Assembly (NCBI GenBank): GCA_030180135.1
Contig: CM058238.1
Coordinates: forward strand, 45,783,765 to 45,847,764
Length of the DNA stretch: 64,000 nucleotides
Origin: Orychophragmus violaceus
Taxonomy: Eukaryota > Streptophyta > Magnoliopsida > Brassicales > Brassicaceae
Direction of reading: 5' to 3'
The notes below the pieces were generated by a model. The model worked only from the letters and a program-made list of their open reading frames with translations. It searched no databases and was not told the origin of the DNA. The translations under genes were made by a program, and so were the position numbers. Shown here one piece after another: positions 14,001 to 25,600 of this stretch (the stretch's first letter is position 1; each line of letters begins with the position of its first letter).

Positions 14001-15348
14001 AGTAGCAAGGGGATTCACTCAAACATATGGAGAAGACTATACAGATACCTTTGCACCAGTGGCTAAACTTCACACAGTGAGAGTCACATTGAGCTTAGCC
14101 ACCAACCTCTCATGGAATCTATGGCAAATGGATGTGAAGAATGCCTTTCTACAAGGTGAACTTGAAGAGGAAGTGTATATGACTCCACCACCAGGATTGA
14201 AGCACTTGTGTAAAGATGGTGAGGTATTGAGGTTGAGAAGGGCGATTTATGGTCTGAAGCAATCACCAAGGGCATGGTACCATAAGCTTAGTCACACTCT
14301 AATGGACCATGGTTTCAAGAAGTCTCAGTCTGATCATACATTGTTCACACTTCAAAGTGCTCAAGGAGTGGTGGTGGTTCTGATTTATGTGGATGATTTG
14401 ATTATCACAGGAAGTGATAATGATGGGATTCAATCCACAAAGGCTTTCCTCAAGAGTTCCTTTGATATTAAAGACCTTGGTGAGTTGAAGTACTTCTTGG
14501 GCATTGAAGTTTGCAGATTCAATGATGGATTGTTCCTGTCCCAAAGGAAGTATGTTAAGGACTTGTTGACAGAAACAAGTATGCTTGATTGCAAGATTGC
14601 AAAGACTCCTCTTGAAGATGGCTACCAAGTCAATAGAAAGGGGGAGAAATCAGATGAAGTCAAGTTCAAGGATGTCTCATTGTATAGAAGGCTGGTTGGG
14701 AAGCTTATCTACCTCACTCTCACAAGACCAGACTTATGCTTTGCTGTGAATCAAGTTAGCCAACATATGCAATCACCCACAGTGTATCATTGGAGTTTGA
14801 TTGAGAGGATACTCAGATATCTCAAAGGATCAACTGAACAAGGTATTTGGATGGGTAAGAATGAGAGCACAGAGATTGTTGGCTATTGTGATGCAGATTG
14901 GGCTGGAGATAAGAGTGATAGGAGATCAACAACCGGCTATGGTACCTTCATTGGAGGCAACTTGGTAACTTGGAAGACAAAGAAGCAGAAGGTGGTATCT
15001 TGTTCTAGTGCTGAAGCTGAGTATAGGGCAATGAGGAAGCTTGCAACCGAGTTAACATGGCTGAAGGCTCTGCTCAAGGACTTTGGCATAGAGCAATCAA
15101 GTCCAATCACCTTCCATTGTGACAACCAGGCTGCTATTCACATTGCAACCAACTCAGTGTTTCATGAGAGGACAAAACACATTGAGATTGATTGTCACAA
15201 GGTAAGGGAGAAGATTGAAGATGGAACCATTCTGCCTTGTTACACAAAGAGTGAAGATCAGCTTGCAGACATCTTCACAAAGGCTGCTAGTCTTAAGGTT
15301 TGCACTCATGTCTTTGGCAAACTAGGGCTGGTGGCGATTCATGATTAG
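11098..15348 (+). CDS. Gag-Pol polyprotein of element A (Ty1/copia)
   Basis: 1416 aa, uninterrupted. It encodes Gag, protease, integrase, reverse transcriptase and RNase H for copying and integrating the element. The start chosen is the ATG at 11098 in ACCATGG context (MEDSS..., aligning with MENSR... of B); the frame is open upstream only from a TTG at 11089. Seen in order: Gag domain about 15-230; CCHC zinc knuckle C244-X2-C-X4-H-X4-C in the long numbering, 241-254 from this ATG; protease DSGAS at D339; HHCC zinc region about 466-500 (WHARLGH, CEACILGKH); integrase D523, D585, E621 (DX35E); RT from about 920 with YVDD at Y1097; RNase H D1265 (CDADWAGD), E1306, D1342 (HCDNQAA). All catalytic residues looked for are present. 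A basic linker RRSTREKKDPSEW lies between integrase and RT. Confidence 0.96.
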   Translation: MEDSSHLSSSLRPTVVPVVLKGINYRTWQRTIKTAICGRGLWDHILEDKTPTEEDEAKKKDEETKRAEAKWFQEDQLVLGFLQNSLDPSILEAYSHCETAKSLWDTLKKIYGDVSNLSRVYEVKKAINELKQEDHDFTKYLGKFSSAWSELEMLRPSTLNPKVLIERKEQDKIFGLLLNLNPVYNDAIMKILRETTLPDFEEVCSRLQKEEGNIGLFGGKGELVTANKAGFKTEEKKAPFCDHCKRKGHSKDKCWVLHPHLKPDKFKNSRANANISQEAVNEPASTSAQGGELALYTATEYVKKSDLEDLIKAYASKLSGISLFSHKLLSRTDHKLVVDSGASHHMISDAKLLENIKPALGRVTIADGQGIPIIGTGKLRLFNKESDAFYVPKFKSNLLSVKRITKDLNCNVIFGPNDVCFQDIKNGKVIGRGGTQDELYLLEDTSPSNSDSLAFKSCFSFNQNVLWHARLGHPHARALNLMLPNVSFDHSTCEACILGKHCRTIFPKSTTIYEHCFDLVHSDVWTSLCLSRDRNKYFVTFIDEKSKYTWVTLLPSKDRVFDAFLNFQNYVTNQFNAKIKVFRSDNGGEYTSQRFKAHLNKCGILHQTSCPHTPQQNGVAERKNRHLMEVARSMMFHTNVPKRFWGDAVLAACYLINRIPTRVLQDISPYEVLNKAKPFIEHLRVFGCVCFVYISGDQRDKLDAKSIRCMFLGYSTTQKGYKCFDPSNNRTYVSRDVKFMEGQRYYEKKDWEGLKDLSRSPSDLATSLKYLLDHLGNDTPRSEKHDTTTQEAQQEDTEPATHTHEPAEAQEDTLPQDQNQVDLEMNEDEMVYQEAVGNEDVVDQQVQQLRRSTREKKDPSEWMKTRVYYNNQAVAHPSQSTCSIDLLPSSHKAFLGKIELNQVPKTYEEAEGIKVWMDAVKDEKEAMERNHTWIVEKLPKKKKTVSSKWVFTIKYKSNGDIERYKARLVARGFTQTYGEDYTDTFAPVAKLHTVRVTLSLATNLSWNLWQMDVKNAFLQGELEEEVYMTPPPGLKHLCKDGEVLRLRRAIYGLKQSPRAWYHKLSHTLMDHGFKKSQSDHTLFTLQSAQGVVVVLIYVDDLIITGSDNDGIQSTKAFLKSSFDIKDLGELKYFLGIEVCRFNDGLFLSQRKYVKDLLTETSMLDCKIAKTPLEDGYQVNRKGEKSDEVKFKDVSLYRRLVGKLIYLTLTRPDLCFAVNQVSQHMQSPTVYHWSLIERILRYLKGSTEQGIWMGKNESTEIVGYCDADWAGDKSDRRSTTGYGTFIGGNLVTWKTKKQKVVSCSSAEAEYRAMRKLATELTWLKALLKDFGIEQSSPITFHCDNQAAIHIATNSVFHERTKHIEIDCHKVREKIEDGTILPCYTKSEDQLADIFTKAASLKVCTHVFGKLGLVAIHD

Positions 15349-15383
15349 AACTCTCCTGATCCATGAGCAGCATACTCTTTTTC

Positions 15384-15424
15384 CCTTGATGTGGTTTTGT
15401 CCCAAGTGGTTTTCCACATCAAGG
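15384..15424 (+). promoter_or_regulatory. Conserved 3' UTR hairpin of element A
   Basis: Perfect 11-bp inverted repeat: CCTTGATGTGG (15384-15394) and CCACATCAAGG (15414-15424), with the 19-nt loop TTTTGTCCCAAGTGGTTTT. It lies 36 bp after the stop and 76 bp before the PPT, and is followed by TTTTTAATGAGG. B, D, C and E have the same loop and flanks but different stems that still pair. Probably an RNA element; its function is unknown to me. Confidence 0.8.
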
Positions 15425-15491
15425 TTTTTAATGAGGTGTTGCCATGATCATTCCAAGTTCAGCCTTTAGGGTGATTCCAAAGTCTGAACTT

Positions 15492-15500
15492 GAGGGGGAG
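15492..15500 (+). promoter_or_regulatory. Polypurine tract of element A
   Basis: GAGGGGGAG directly before the 3' LTR start TATTGATC. It is the expected RNase H-resistant primer for plus-strand synthesis. The same GGGGGAG core precedes the 3' LTRs of B, C, D and E. Confidence 0.88.
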
Positions 15501-15928
15501 TATTGATCATGATTAGACAAATGTGTTAAGCTTGTGTATTATCACAAAATGCACAAGTCTTGCACATTTGATAATGTGCAAAGTTGGGGATATTTGAAGA
15601 AGACCAAAGGCGCCAAAACATTCAAATGTGCAAGACTCGGTTTAAACAAGAAGGAAGGAGCCGCTAGGGTTTAAGGGAGAGAGAGCCGTTGTTGTTGTGG
15701 TCCACACTCTCTCTCTCTCCTCTGCCACACTTCAGACCTTCTTGTCACTTTGTGCATTTGTCTTTTACTCCTTTAGGTTAAACATTCAGCTTATTGTATC
15801 CCATATATATGTCTTGTAAACCGCAAATGAATGTAAGGGTTTCCGAGTTTATTCTTCCATCTCTCTCTCTTGCGCCTCCACAAGCTCAAGAACCCTAACC
15901 CAAACATGTTCAATCTCTAAAACTATCA
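15501..15928 (+). repeat. 3' LTR of element A
   Basis: 428 bp, 427 identical to the 5' LTR; the one difference is C15844 against T10721. It ends AACTATCA, then TGTGT (15929-15933) and the continuing satellite monomer. Confidence 0.94.
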
Positions 15929-18900
15929 TGTGTCATGGATTGGAGAATTTAGGTGATGTAAGACAACTATAAATAAGTTTTTGTATGCTCCTAAAGGTAG
16001 AATGAGAAGCATTTTATACAAGTTTATGTTCGTTTGTAACACACCTAAGTAACCCTTCTAAATGACTAGAAAGACACTTTGATCTTCTAAAATGTTCTAT
16101 GAGAATCCTTAACTAAACTTTTTAAACTAAACTTCTTGAAAGAAATGTGTCATGGATTGGAGAATTTAGGTGATGTAGGACAACTATAAATAAGTTTTTG
16201 TATGCTCCTAAAGGTAGAATGAGAAGCATGTTGTTTTTGTTCGTTTGTAACACCACTAAGTAACCCCTCTAAAAGACTAGAAAGAAATTTTGGTCTTCTA
16301 AAAGGTCCTATGAGACCCTAAATAAAACTTTTTAACCAAAACATCTTGAAACATATATGTCATGGATTGGTGAATTTCGGTGAGGTAAGACAACAATAAG
16401 TAAGTTTTTGTATGCTCCTAAAGGTAGAATGGAGAGCATTTTATACAAGTTTATGTTCGTTTGCAACACCCCTAAGTAACCCTTCTAAATTACTAGAAAG
16501 ACACTTTGATCTTCTAAAATGTCCTATGAGAATCCTAAACTAAAATTTTAAACTAAACTTCTTGAAACAAATGTGTCATGGATTGGAGAATTTAGGTGAT
16601 GTAGGACAACTATAAATAAGTTTTGTATGCTCCTAAAGGTAGAATGAGAAGCATGTTGTTTTTGTTCGTTTGTAACACCACTAAGTAACCCCTCTAAAAG
16701 ACTAGAAAGAAATTTTGGTCTTCTAAAAGGTCCTATGAGACCCTAAATAAAACTTTTTAACCAAAACCTCTTGAAACATATATGTCATGGATTGGTGAAT
16801 TTCGGTGAGGTAAGACAACAATAAGTAAGTTTTTGTATGCTCCTAAAGGTAGAATGGAGAGCATTTTATACAAGTTTATGTTCGTTTGCAACACCCCTAA
16901 GTAACCCTTCTAAATGACTAGAAAGACACTTTGATCTTCTAAAATGTCCTATGAGAATCCTAAACTAAAATTTTTAAACTAAACTTCTTGAAACAAATGT
17001 GTCATGGATTGGAGAATTTAGGTGATGTAGGACAACTATAAATAAGTTTTGTATGCTCCTAAAGGTAGAATGAGAAGCATGTTGTTTTTGTTCGTTTGTA
17101 ACACCACTAAGTAACCCCTCTAAAAGACTAGAAAGAAATTTTGATCTTCAAAAAGATCCTATGAGAATCCTAAATAAAACTTTTTAACAAAAACATCTTG
17201 AAACATATATGTTATGGATTGGAGAATTTAGGTGAGGTAGGACAACTATAAGCAAGTTTTTGTATGCTCCTAAAGGTAGAATGAGAAGCATTTTATACAA
17301 GTTTATGTTCGTTTGTAACACACCTAAGTAACCCTTCTAAATGACTAGAAAGACACTTTGATCTTCTAAAATGTCCTATGAGAATCCTTAACAAAACTTT
17401 TTAAACTAAATTTCTTGAAACTTATGTGTCATTGATTGGAGAATTTAGGTGATGTAAGACAACTATAAATAAGTTTTTGTATGCTCCTAAATGTAGAATG
17501 GGAAGCATGTTGTAATGTTTTTATTCGTCTGTAACACCACTAAGTAACCCCTCTAAAAGACTAGAAAGAAATTTTGATCTTCTAAAAGGTCCTATGAGAT
17601 CCTAAATAAAACTTTTTAACCATAACTTCTTGAAACATATATGTCATGGATTGGTGAATTTCGGTGAGGTAAGACAACAATAAGTAAGTTTTTGTATGCT
17701 CCTAAAGGTAGAATGGGGAGCATTTTATACAGGTTTATGTTCGTTTGTAACACCCCTAAGTAACCCTTCTAAGTTACTAGAAAGAAACTGTAATCTTCAA
17801 AAAGATCCTATGAGAATCCTAAATAAAACTTTTAACAAAAACATCTTGAAACATATATGTTATGGACTGGAGAATTTAGGTGAGGTAGGACAACTATAAG
17901 TAAGTTTTTGTATGGTCCTAAAGGTAGAATGAGAAGCATTTTATACAAGTTTATGTTCGTTTGTAACACCCCTAAGTAACCCTTCTAAGAGACTAGAAAG
18001 AAACTTTGATCTTCAAAAAGTTCCTATGAGAATCCAAAATAAAACATTTTAACCAAAATATCTTGAAACATATATGTCATGGATTGGAGAATTTAGGTGA
18101 GGTAGGACAACTATAAGTAAGTTTTTGTATGCTCCTAAAGGTAGAATGAGAAGCATTTTATACAAGTTTATGTTCGTTTGTAACACACCTAAGTAACCCT
18201 TCTAAATGACTAGAAAGACACTTTGATCTTCTAAAATGTCCTATGAGAATCCTTAACAAAACTTTTTAAACTAAACTTCTTGAAACAAATGTGTCATGGA
18301 TTGGAGAATTTAGGTGATGTAGGACAACTATAAATAAGTTTTTGTATGCTCCTAAAGGTAGAATGAGAAGCATGTTGTTTTTGTTCGTTTGTAACACCAC
18401 TAATTAACCCCTCTAAAAGACTAGAAAGAAATTTTGGTCTTCTAAAAGGTCCTATGAGACCCTAAATAAAACTTTTTAACCAAAACCTCTTGAAACATAT
18501 ATGTCATGGATTGGTGAATTTCGGTGAGGTAAGACAACAATAAGTAAGTTTTTGTATGCTCCTAAAGGTAGAATGGAGAGCATTTTATACAAGTTTATGT
18601 TCGTTTGCAACACCCCTAAGTAACCCTTCTAAATGACTAGAAAGACACTTTGATCTTCTAAAATGTCCTATGAGAATCCTAAACTAAAATTTTTAAACTA
18701 AACTTCTTGAAACAAATGTGTCATGGATTGGAGAATTTAGGTGATGTAGGACAACTATAAATAAGTTTTGTATGCTCCTAAAGGTAGAATGAGAAGCATG
18801 TTGTTTTTGTTCGTTTGTAACACCACTAAGTAACCCCTCTAAAAGACTAGAAAGAAACTTTGATCTTCAAAAAGATCCTATGAGAATCCTAAATAAAACT

Positions 18901-21900
18901 GTTTAACAAAAACATCTTGAAACTTATATGTTATGGATTGGAGAATTTAGGTGAGGTAGGACAACTATAAGCAAGTTTTTGTATGCTCCTAAAGGTAGAA
19001 TGAGAAGCATTTTATACAAGTTTATGTTCGTTTGTAACACACCTAAGTAACCCTTCTAAATGACTAGAAAGACACCATGATCTTCTAAAATGTCTTATGA
19101 GAATCCTTAACAAAACTTTTTAAACTAAATTTCTTGAAACTTATGTGTCATTGATTGGAGAATTTAGGTGATGTAAGACAACTATAAATAAGTTTTTGTA
19201 TGCTCCTAAATGTAGAATGAGAAGCATGTTGTAATGTTTTTCTTCGTCTGTAACACCACTAAGTAACCCCTATAAAAGACTAGAAAGAAATTTTGATCTT
19301 CTAAAAGGTCCTATGAGATCCTAAATAAAACTTTTTAACCATAACTTCTTGAAACATATATGTCATGGATTGGTGAATTTCGGTGAGGTAAGACAACAAT
19401 AAGTAAGTTTTTGTATGCTCCTAAATGTAGAATGGGGAGCATTTTATACAGGTTTATGTTCTTTTGTAACACCCCTAAGTAACCCTTCTAAGTTACTAGA
19501 AAGAAACTGTGATCTTCAAAAAGATCCTATGAGAATCCTAAATAAAACTTTTTAACAAAAACATCTTGAAACATATATGTTATGGACTGGAGAATTTAGG
19601 TGAGGTAGGACAACTATAAGTAAGTTTTTGTATGGTCCTAAAGGTAGAATGAGAAGCATTTTATACAAGTTTATGTTCGTTTGTAACACCCCTAAGTAAC
19701 CCTTCTAAGAGACTAGAAAGAAACTTTGATCTTCAAAAAGTTCCTATGAGAATCCTAAATAAAACATTTTAACCAAAATATCTTGAAACATATATGTCAT
19801 GGATTGGAGAATTTAGGTGAGGTAGGACAACTATAAGTAAGTTTTTGTATGCTCCTAAAGGTAGAATGAGAAGCATTTTATACAAGTTTATGTTCGTTTG
19901 TAACACACCTAAGTAACCCTTCTAAATGACTAGAAAGACACTTTGATCTTCTAAAATGTCCTATGAGAATCCTAAACAAAACTTTTTAAACTAAACTTCT
20001 TGAAACAAATGTGTCATGGATTGGAGAATTTAGGTGATGTAAGACAACTATAAATAAGTTTTTGTATGCTCCTAAAGGTAGAATGAGAAGCATTTTATAC
20101 AAGTTTATGTTCGTTTGTAACACACCTAAGTAACCCTTCTAAATGACTAGAAAGACACTTTGATCTTCTAAAATGTTCTATGAGAATCCTTAACTAAACT
20201 TTTTAAACTAAACTTCTTGAAAGAAATGTGTCATGGATTGGAGAATTTAGGTGATGTAGGACAACTATAAATAAGTTTTTGTATGCTCCTAAAGGTAGAA
20301 TGAGAAGCATGTTGTTTTTGTTCGTTTGTAACACCACTAAGTAACCCCTCTAAAAGACTAGAAAGAAATTTTGGTCTTCTAAAAGGTCCTATGAGACCCT
20401 AAATAAAACTTTTTAACCAAAACATCTTGAAACATATATGTCATGGATTGGTGAATTTCGGTGAGGTAAGACAACAATAAGTAAGTTTTTGTATGCTCCT
20501 AAAGGTAGAATGGAGAGCATTTTATACAAGTTTATGTTCGTTTGCAACACCCCTAAGTAACCCTTCTAAATTACTAGAAAGACACTTTGATCTTCTAAAA
20601 TGTCCTATGAGAATCCTAAACTAAAATTTTAAACTAAACTTCTTGAAACAAATGTGTCATGGATTGGAGAATTTAGGTGATGTAGGACAACTATAAATAA
20701 GTTTTGTATGCTCCTAAAGGTAGAATGAGAAGCATGTTGTTTTTGTTCGTTTGTAACACCACTAAGTAACCCCTCTAAAAGACTAGAAAGAAATTTTGGT
20801 CTTCTAAAAGGTCCTATGAGACCCTAAATAAAACTTTTTAACCAAAACCTCTTGAAACATATATGTCATGGATTGGTGAATTTCGGTGAGGTAAGACAAC
20901 AATAAGTAAGTTTTTGTATGCTCCTAAAGGTAGAATGGAGAGCATTTTATACAAGTTTATGTTCGTTTGCAACACCCCTAAGTAACCCTTCTAAATGACT
21001 AGAAAGACACTTTGATCTTCTAAAATGTCCTATGAGAATCCTAAACTAAAATTTTTAATCTAAACTTCTTGAAACAAATGTGTCATGGATTGGAGAATTT
21101 AGGTGATGTAGGACAACTATAAATAAGTTTTGTATGCTCCTAAAGGTAGAATGAGAAGCATGTTGTTTTTGTTCGTTTGTAACACCACTAAGTAACCCCT
21201 CTAAAAGACTAGAAAGAAATTTTGATCTTCAAAAAGGTCCTATGAGAATCCTAAATAAAACTTTTTAACAAAAACATCTTGAAACATATATGTTATGGAT
21301 TGGAGAATTTAGGTGAGGTAGGACAACTATAAGCAAGTTTTTGTATGCTCCTAAAGGTAGAATGAGAAGCATTTTATACAAGTTTATGTTCGTTTGTAAC
21401 ACACCTAAGTAACCCTTCTAAATGACTAGAAAGACACTTTGATCTTCTAAAATGTCCTATGAGAATCCTTAACAAAACTTTTTAAACTAAATTTCTTGAA
21501 ACTTATGTGTCATTGATTGGAGAATTTAGGTGATGTAAGACAACTATAAATAAGTTTTTGTATGCTCCTAAATGTAGAATGAGAAGCATGTTGTAATGTT
21601 TTTATTCGTCTGTAACACCACTAAGTAACCCCTCTAAAAGACTAGAAAGAAATTTTGATCTTCTAAAAGGTCCTATGAGATCCTAAATAAAACTTTTTAA
21701 CCATAACTTCTTGAAACATATATGTCATGGATTGGTGAATTTCGGTGAGGTAAGACAACAATAAGTAAGTTTTTGTATGCTCCTAAAGGTAGAATGGGGA
21801 GCATTTTATACAGGTTTATGTTCGTTTGTAACACCCCTAAGTAACCCTTCTAAGTTACTAGAAAGAAACTGTAATCTTCAAAAAGATCCTATGAGAATCC

Positions 21901-22058
21901 TAAATAAAACTTTTTAACAAAAACATCTTGAAACATATATGTTATGGACTGGAGAATTTAGGTGAGGTAGGACAACTATAAGTAAGTTTTTGTATGGTCC
22001 TAAAGGTAGAATGAGAAGCATTTTATACAAGTTTATGTTCGTTTGTAACACCCCTAAG
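15929..22058 (+). repeat. Satellite array block 2
   Basis: It continues the same ~217-bp array in the same direction, resuming the monomer cut by element A. About 28 monomers of all length classes. It ends in CTAAG (22054-22058), the target duplication of element B. Open frames here (for example 17696-17899) are repeat sequence without recognisable protein features. Confidence 0.95.
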
Positions 22059-22580
22059 TGTGAGAATATAAGATTTAGAGTATGAGAGTAGAAGGATTGA
22101 GAGTAGTATTGAAGAGAGAAACCAAGAAACCCTAGTAGGGTTCTTGGCGGCTAGAGAGAGAGAGGAAAGCTGCGGTTGTGAAAGAGAAGTATATTTCTCT
22201 GTATTGATCAATAATGAGTTACAACACATATATATGAAGACTACTAGGGTTTATGGACATTAAACAACTAATAAACCAGAAGAAAACAAAGGAGGAATGC
22301 GCAGGAAGAGAGAGAGACAAACGGTCACTAGATGGTGACTTCTTCTTGTCTTGTTCCTGGTGAAAGTGACAGGTCCTAAGAAGTTCAGACCTTGGTCTTT
22401 AATGCTCTGATCCTCCCAGACTTTCCCAAAGAAGTAATAAGCCAATATCCTGAATAATGTGCATGAGTGAGAGTGAAAACCCTAAGGATCAGTTTGTAAC
22501 CGAGAGTTCTTCTAATTATCACAACCTGCCCCATATTTGCACATTGTTGAATTATCCTTCTTGTGATCTTCATGTCAACA
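22059..22580 (-). repeat. 3' LTR of element B
   Basis: 522 bp, matching 27310-27831. On the plus strand it starts TGTGAGAATATAAG and ends CATGTCAACA, directly next to the PPT. A variant of the shared LTR motif, TGTGCAAATATGGGGC on the minus strand, lies near its 5' end. Small open frames here are LTR sequence, not genes. Confidence 0.94.
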
Positions 22581-22589
22581 CTCCCCCTC
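22581..22589 (-). promoter_or_regulatory. Polypurine tract of element B
   Basis: GAGGGGGAG on the minus strand, directly upstream of the 3' LTR start TGTTGACA. Confidence 0.87.
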
Positions 22590-22651
22590 AAGCTTGAATT
22601 CAAGGATTGAATCAAGCTTGGAGTAACCATGGAGATCTACCTCATTAAAAA

Positions 22652-22692
22652 CCTTCATGAAGAAAACCACTTGGGATAAAACTTCATGAAGG
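22652..22692 (-). promoter_or_regulatory. Conserved 3' hairpin of element B
   Basis: Minus-strand CCTTCATGAAG (22692-22682), loop TTTTATCCCAAGTGGTTTT (22681-22663), CTTCATGAAGG (22662-22652): a perfect 11-bp stem. The sequence differs from the stem of A, but loop and flanking TTTTTAATGAGG are kept. The gag-pol stop (22684-22686) lies inside the 5' arm, so the last codons overlap the hairpin; in A the hairpin is 36 bp beyond the stop. Confidence 0.8.
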
Positions 22693-25600
22693 GAAAAAGA
22701 GTGTAGATTCCATAGCCTTAGGGGATCCCGGGAGCTCAATGAGCCCAAGCTTGGTGTGAATGGACTCGCACACCTTCAAGCTAGCTGCCTTGGTAAACAC
22801 ATCAGCTAGTTGTTCTTCACTCCTTGTGAAGCAAGGCAACACAACTCCTTGCTCAATCATCTGCCTCACTTTGTGACAATCCACCTCTATATGTTTGGTC
22901 CTTTCATGGAAGACTGAGTTGGATGCAATGTGAATGGCTGCTTGATTATCACAATGCATAGTGATTGGTTTTGGAGTCTCAATCCCCAAATCCCCAAGAA
23001 GACCTTTGATCCATGCCAATTCTGTTGCAAGCTTCCTCATTGCTCTATATTCAGCTTCAGCACTAGAACATGACACTATCTTCTGCTTCTTGCTCTTCCA
23101 AGTAACAAGGTTCCCTCCAATGAAGGTGCAATATCCAGTAGTAGACCTCCTGTCCACTCTATCTCCTGCCCAATCTGCATCACAATACCCAACTATCTCT
23201 GTACTCCGATTGCAGCCCATCCAAATGCCTTGCCCGGGAGTACCACTTAGATATCTGAGTATCCTCTCAACCATATCCCAATGATGCATCTTTGGTGCTT
23301 GCATATGTTGACTTATCTGGTTCACAGCAAAGCACAAATCAGGTCTGGTTATGGTTAAGTAGATTAGCTTACCAACCATCCTTCTATAGTGAGTGATGTC
23401 CTCAAATGGGCTGTCTTCAAGCTCCCCCTCTCTTATGACTTTGTAACCGTCCTCCAAAGGTGTCTTTGCTGGTTTTGATCCAATCTTTCCTGCTTCAGAC
23501 AACAAATCAAGTGTATACTTCCTTTGAGATAAGAAGAGTCCATCATTAGATCGACAAACTTCTATCCCAAGAAAGTACTTTAGAGTACCAAGATCCTTAA
23601 TGTCAAAAACAGATTTGAGATAAGCTTTGGTTTCTTGGATACCTGACTTGTTACTCCCTGATATGATAATGTCATCCACATAAACAAGGATGACAATGAT
23701 ACCTTCCTGATCTTGGAGAGTAAACAAGGTATGATCTCCTTCAGACCTTTTGAATCCTCTTTGCATAAGGGTTGAGCTCAGTTTATGGTACCAAGCTCTA
23801 GGTGATTGCTTGAGTCCATAGATAGCCTTCTTGAGCCTTAACACCTTCCCTGGTTCCACAATACTTTCAAGACCAGAAGGTGGTCTCATGTATACCTCAT
23901 CCTCAAGCTCTCCTTGAAGGAATGCATTTTTGACATCCATTTGCCATAACTCCCAATCAAGGTTTGTTGCTAGAGACAAGATGATCCTAACTGTGTGAAG
24001 CTTAGCCACTGGTGCAAATGTATCCAAGTAATCCTTTCCATAGGTTTGAGTAAAGCCTCTTGCAACCAGTCTTGCTTTGTATCTCTCAACTTCTCCATCA
24101 CTTCTATACTTGATGGTGAAAACCCACTTGGAAATCACTGCCTTCTTTCCTCTTGGGAGTTCAGCTTCATACCAAGTCTCATTGTTCTCCATTGCTTTGA
24201 TTTCTTCATCCACAGCTTGCATCCACCTCTTATCTCCTTTTGCTTCTTCATAGGTTGTTGGTACATGTTCTTGATCCAACTTCCCAATGAACACTTGATG
24301 CTCCAAGGGTACATGAGCCAAACTGCAAACCGCTTGAATGGGATGAGCTACTGCATTGCTGTTGAAGAACACTCTAGTTTTCATCCATTCTGATGGATCC
24401 TTTTTCTCCCTTGTACTCCTCCTTAGTGCTTGAACCGGTTGTTCATTTACCTGAACCGGTTGTTCTTGTTCAACTTCTTCATGATGATCAAACTCCTCAG
24501 GTTCTACCTCATGATCCTCATTCTCCTCAGCCTCAGCTTGATCATGTGTTGGTGAATCAGGTTCTGGAGCTGATTCATGAGTGTCCCCCTCATGATCAAG
24601 ATGGGGATGAGCTACTGAAGTTGGAGCAGGAACACTTGTCTTAGCCGGTTGTTGAGGAGGCATACTAATTCCCAGATTTTCCAAGATCATCCTTAGATTC
24701 GCAGCTCTATCTGATTGAGAAGTGGGAAGATCCTTCAAGTTATCCCAATTCTTCTCATCATAGAAGCTCCTTGTCTCCATAAACTTCACATCTCTTGAGA
24801 TCAAAACCTTCCTTGTTTCAGGTACATAACACTTGTATCCTCTTTGTGTTGTTGAATAACCAATGAACATAGCTTTGGTGCTCTTAGCATCCAGCTTATC
24901 CCTTTGTTCTCCTGGTATTAACACAAAGCAAATACACCCAAACACACGTAAGTGATTAACCAATGGATTTGTGTTGTTTAATACCTGAAATGGAGATTGA
25001 TCCTTAAGAACTCTTGTGGGAGTTCTGTTGATCAAATAGCATGCTGTCATGACTGCATCTCCCCAAAACCTCTTAGGGACATTCCTATAGAACATCATAG
25101 ACCTTGCCACCTCCATCAAGTGTCTGTTCTTCCTTTCAGCCACTCCATTTTGTTGGGGAGTGTAGGGACAGCTTGTTTGATGGAGAATCCCATGTTTGGA
25201 TAAGTGTTGTTTGAAGGCATTGCTTGTGTATTCTCCACCATTATCTGATCTAAAAATTTTGATCTTAGCATTGAAATGGTTAGTAACATGATTTTGAAAA
25301 TTTATAAAAGCTTCTAAAACTCTGTCTTTAGTTTGCATCAAGGTTATCCAAGTATACTTAGATTTTTCATCAATGAAAGTGACAAAATACTTATGATTCT
25401 CTCTAGACAAACAAGGAGCAGTCCATACATCAGAGTGAACTAAATCAAAGCAACTTTCATAAATAGTTTTAGAAGCTGGAAAAACAGATTTGCAATGTTT
25501 ACCAAGAATACATGCCTCACACTCATCATTCTTAAACACAACAGAAGGTAATAGAAGTCCTAAAGCCCTAGAATGTGGATGTCCTAGTCTAGCATGCCAA

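Larger units (their letters stand above)
10378..15928 (+). mobile_element. Element A: intact Ty1/copia LTR retrotransposon
   Basis: A complete 5551-bp element flanked by TGTGT (10373-10377 and 15929-15933). Removing it restores the monomer sequence ACAAATGTGTCATGGATTGG. Order: 428-bp LTR, PBS, about 280-bp leader, one gag-pol frame of 1416 codons, 3' hairpin, PPT, 428-bp LTR. Integrase precedes reverse transcriptase, which defines Ty1/copia. The LTRs differ at one base (T10721, C15844) and the frame is open, so the insertion is recent and could be competent. The family is related to B and D but distinct in LTR and gag. LTR ends are TA...CA, not TG...CA. Confidence 0.95.
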
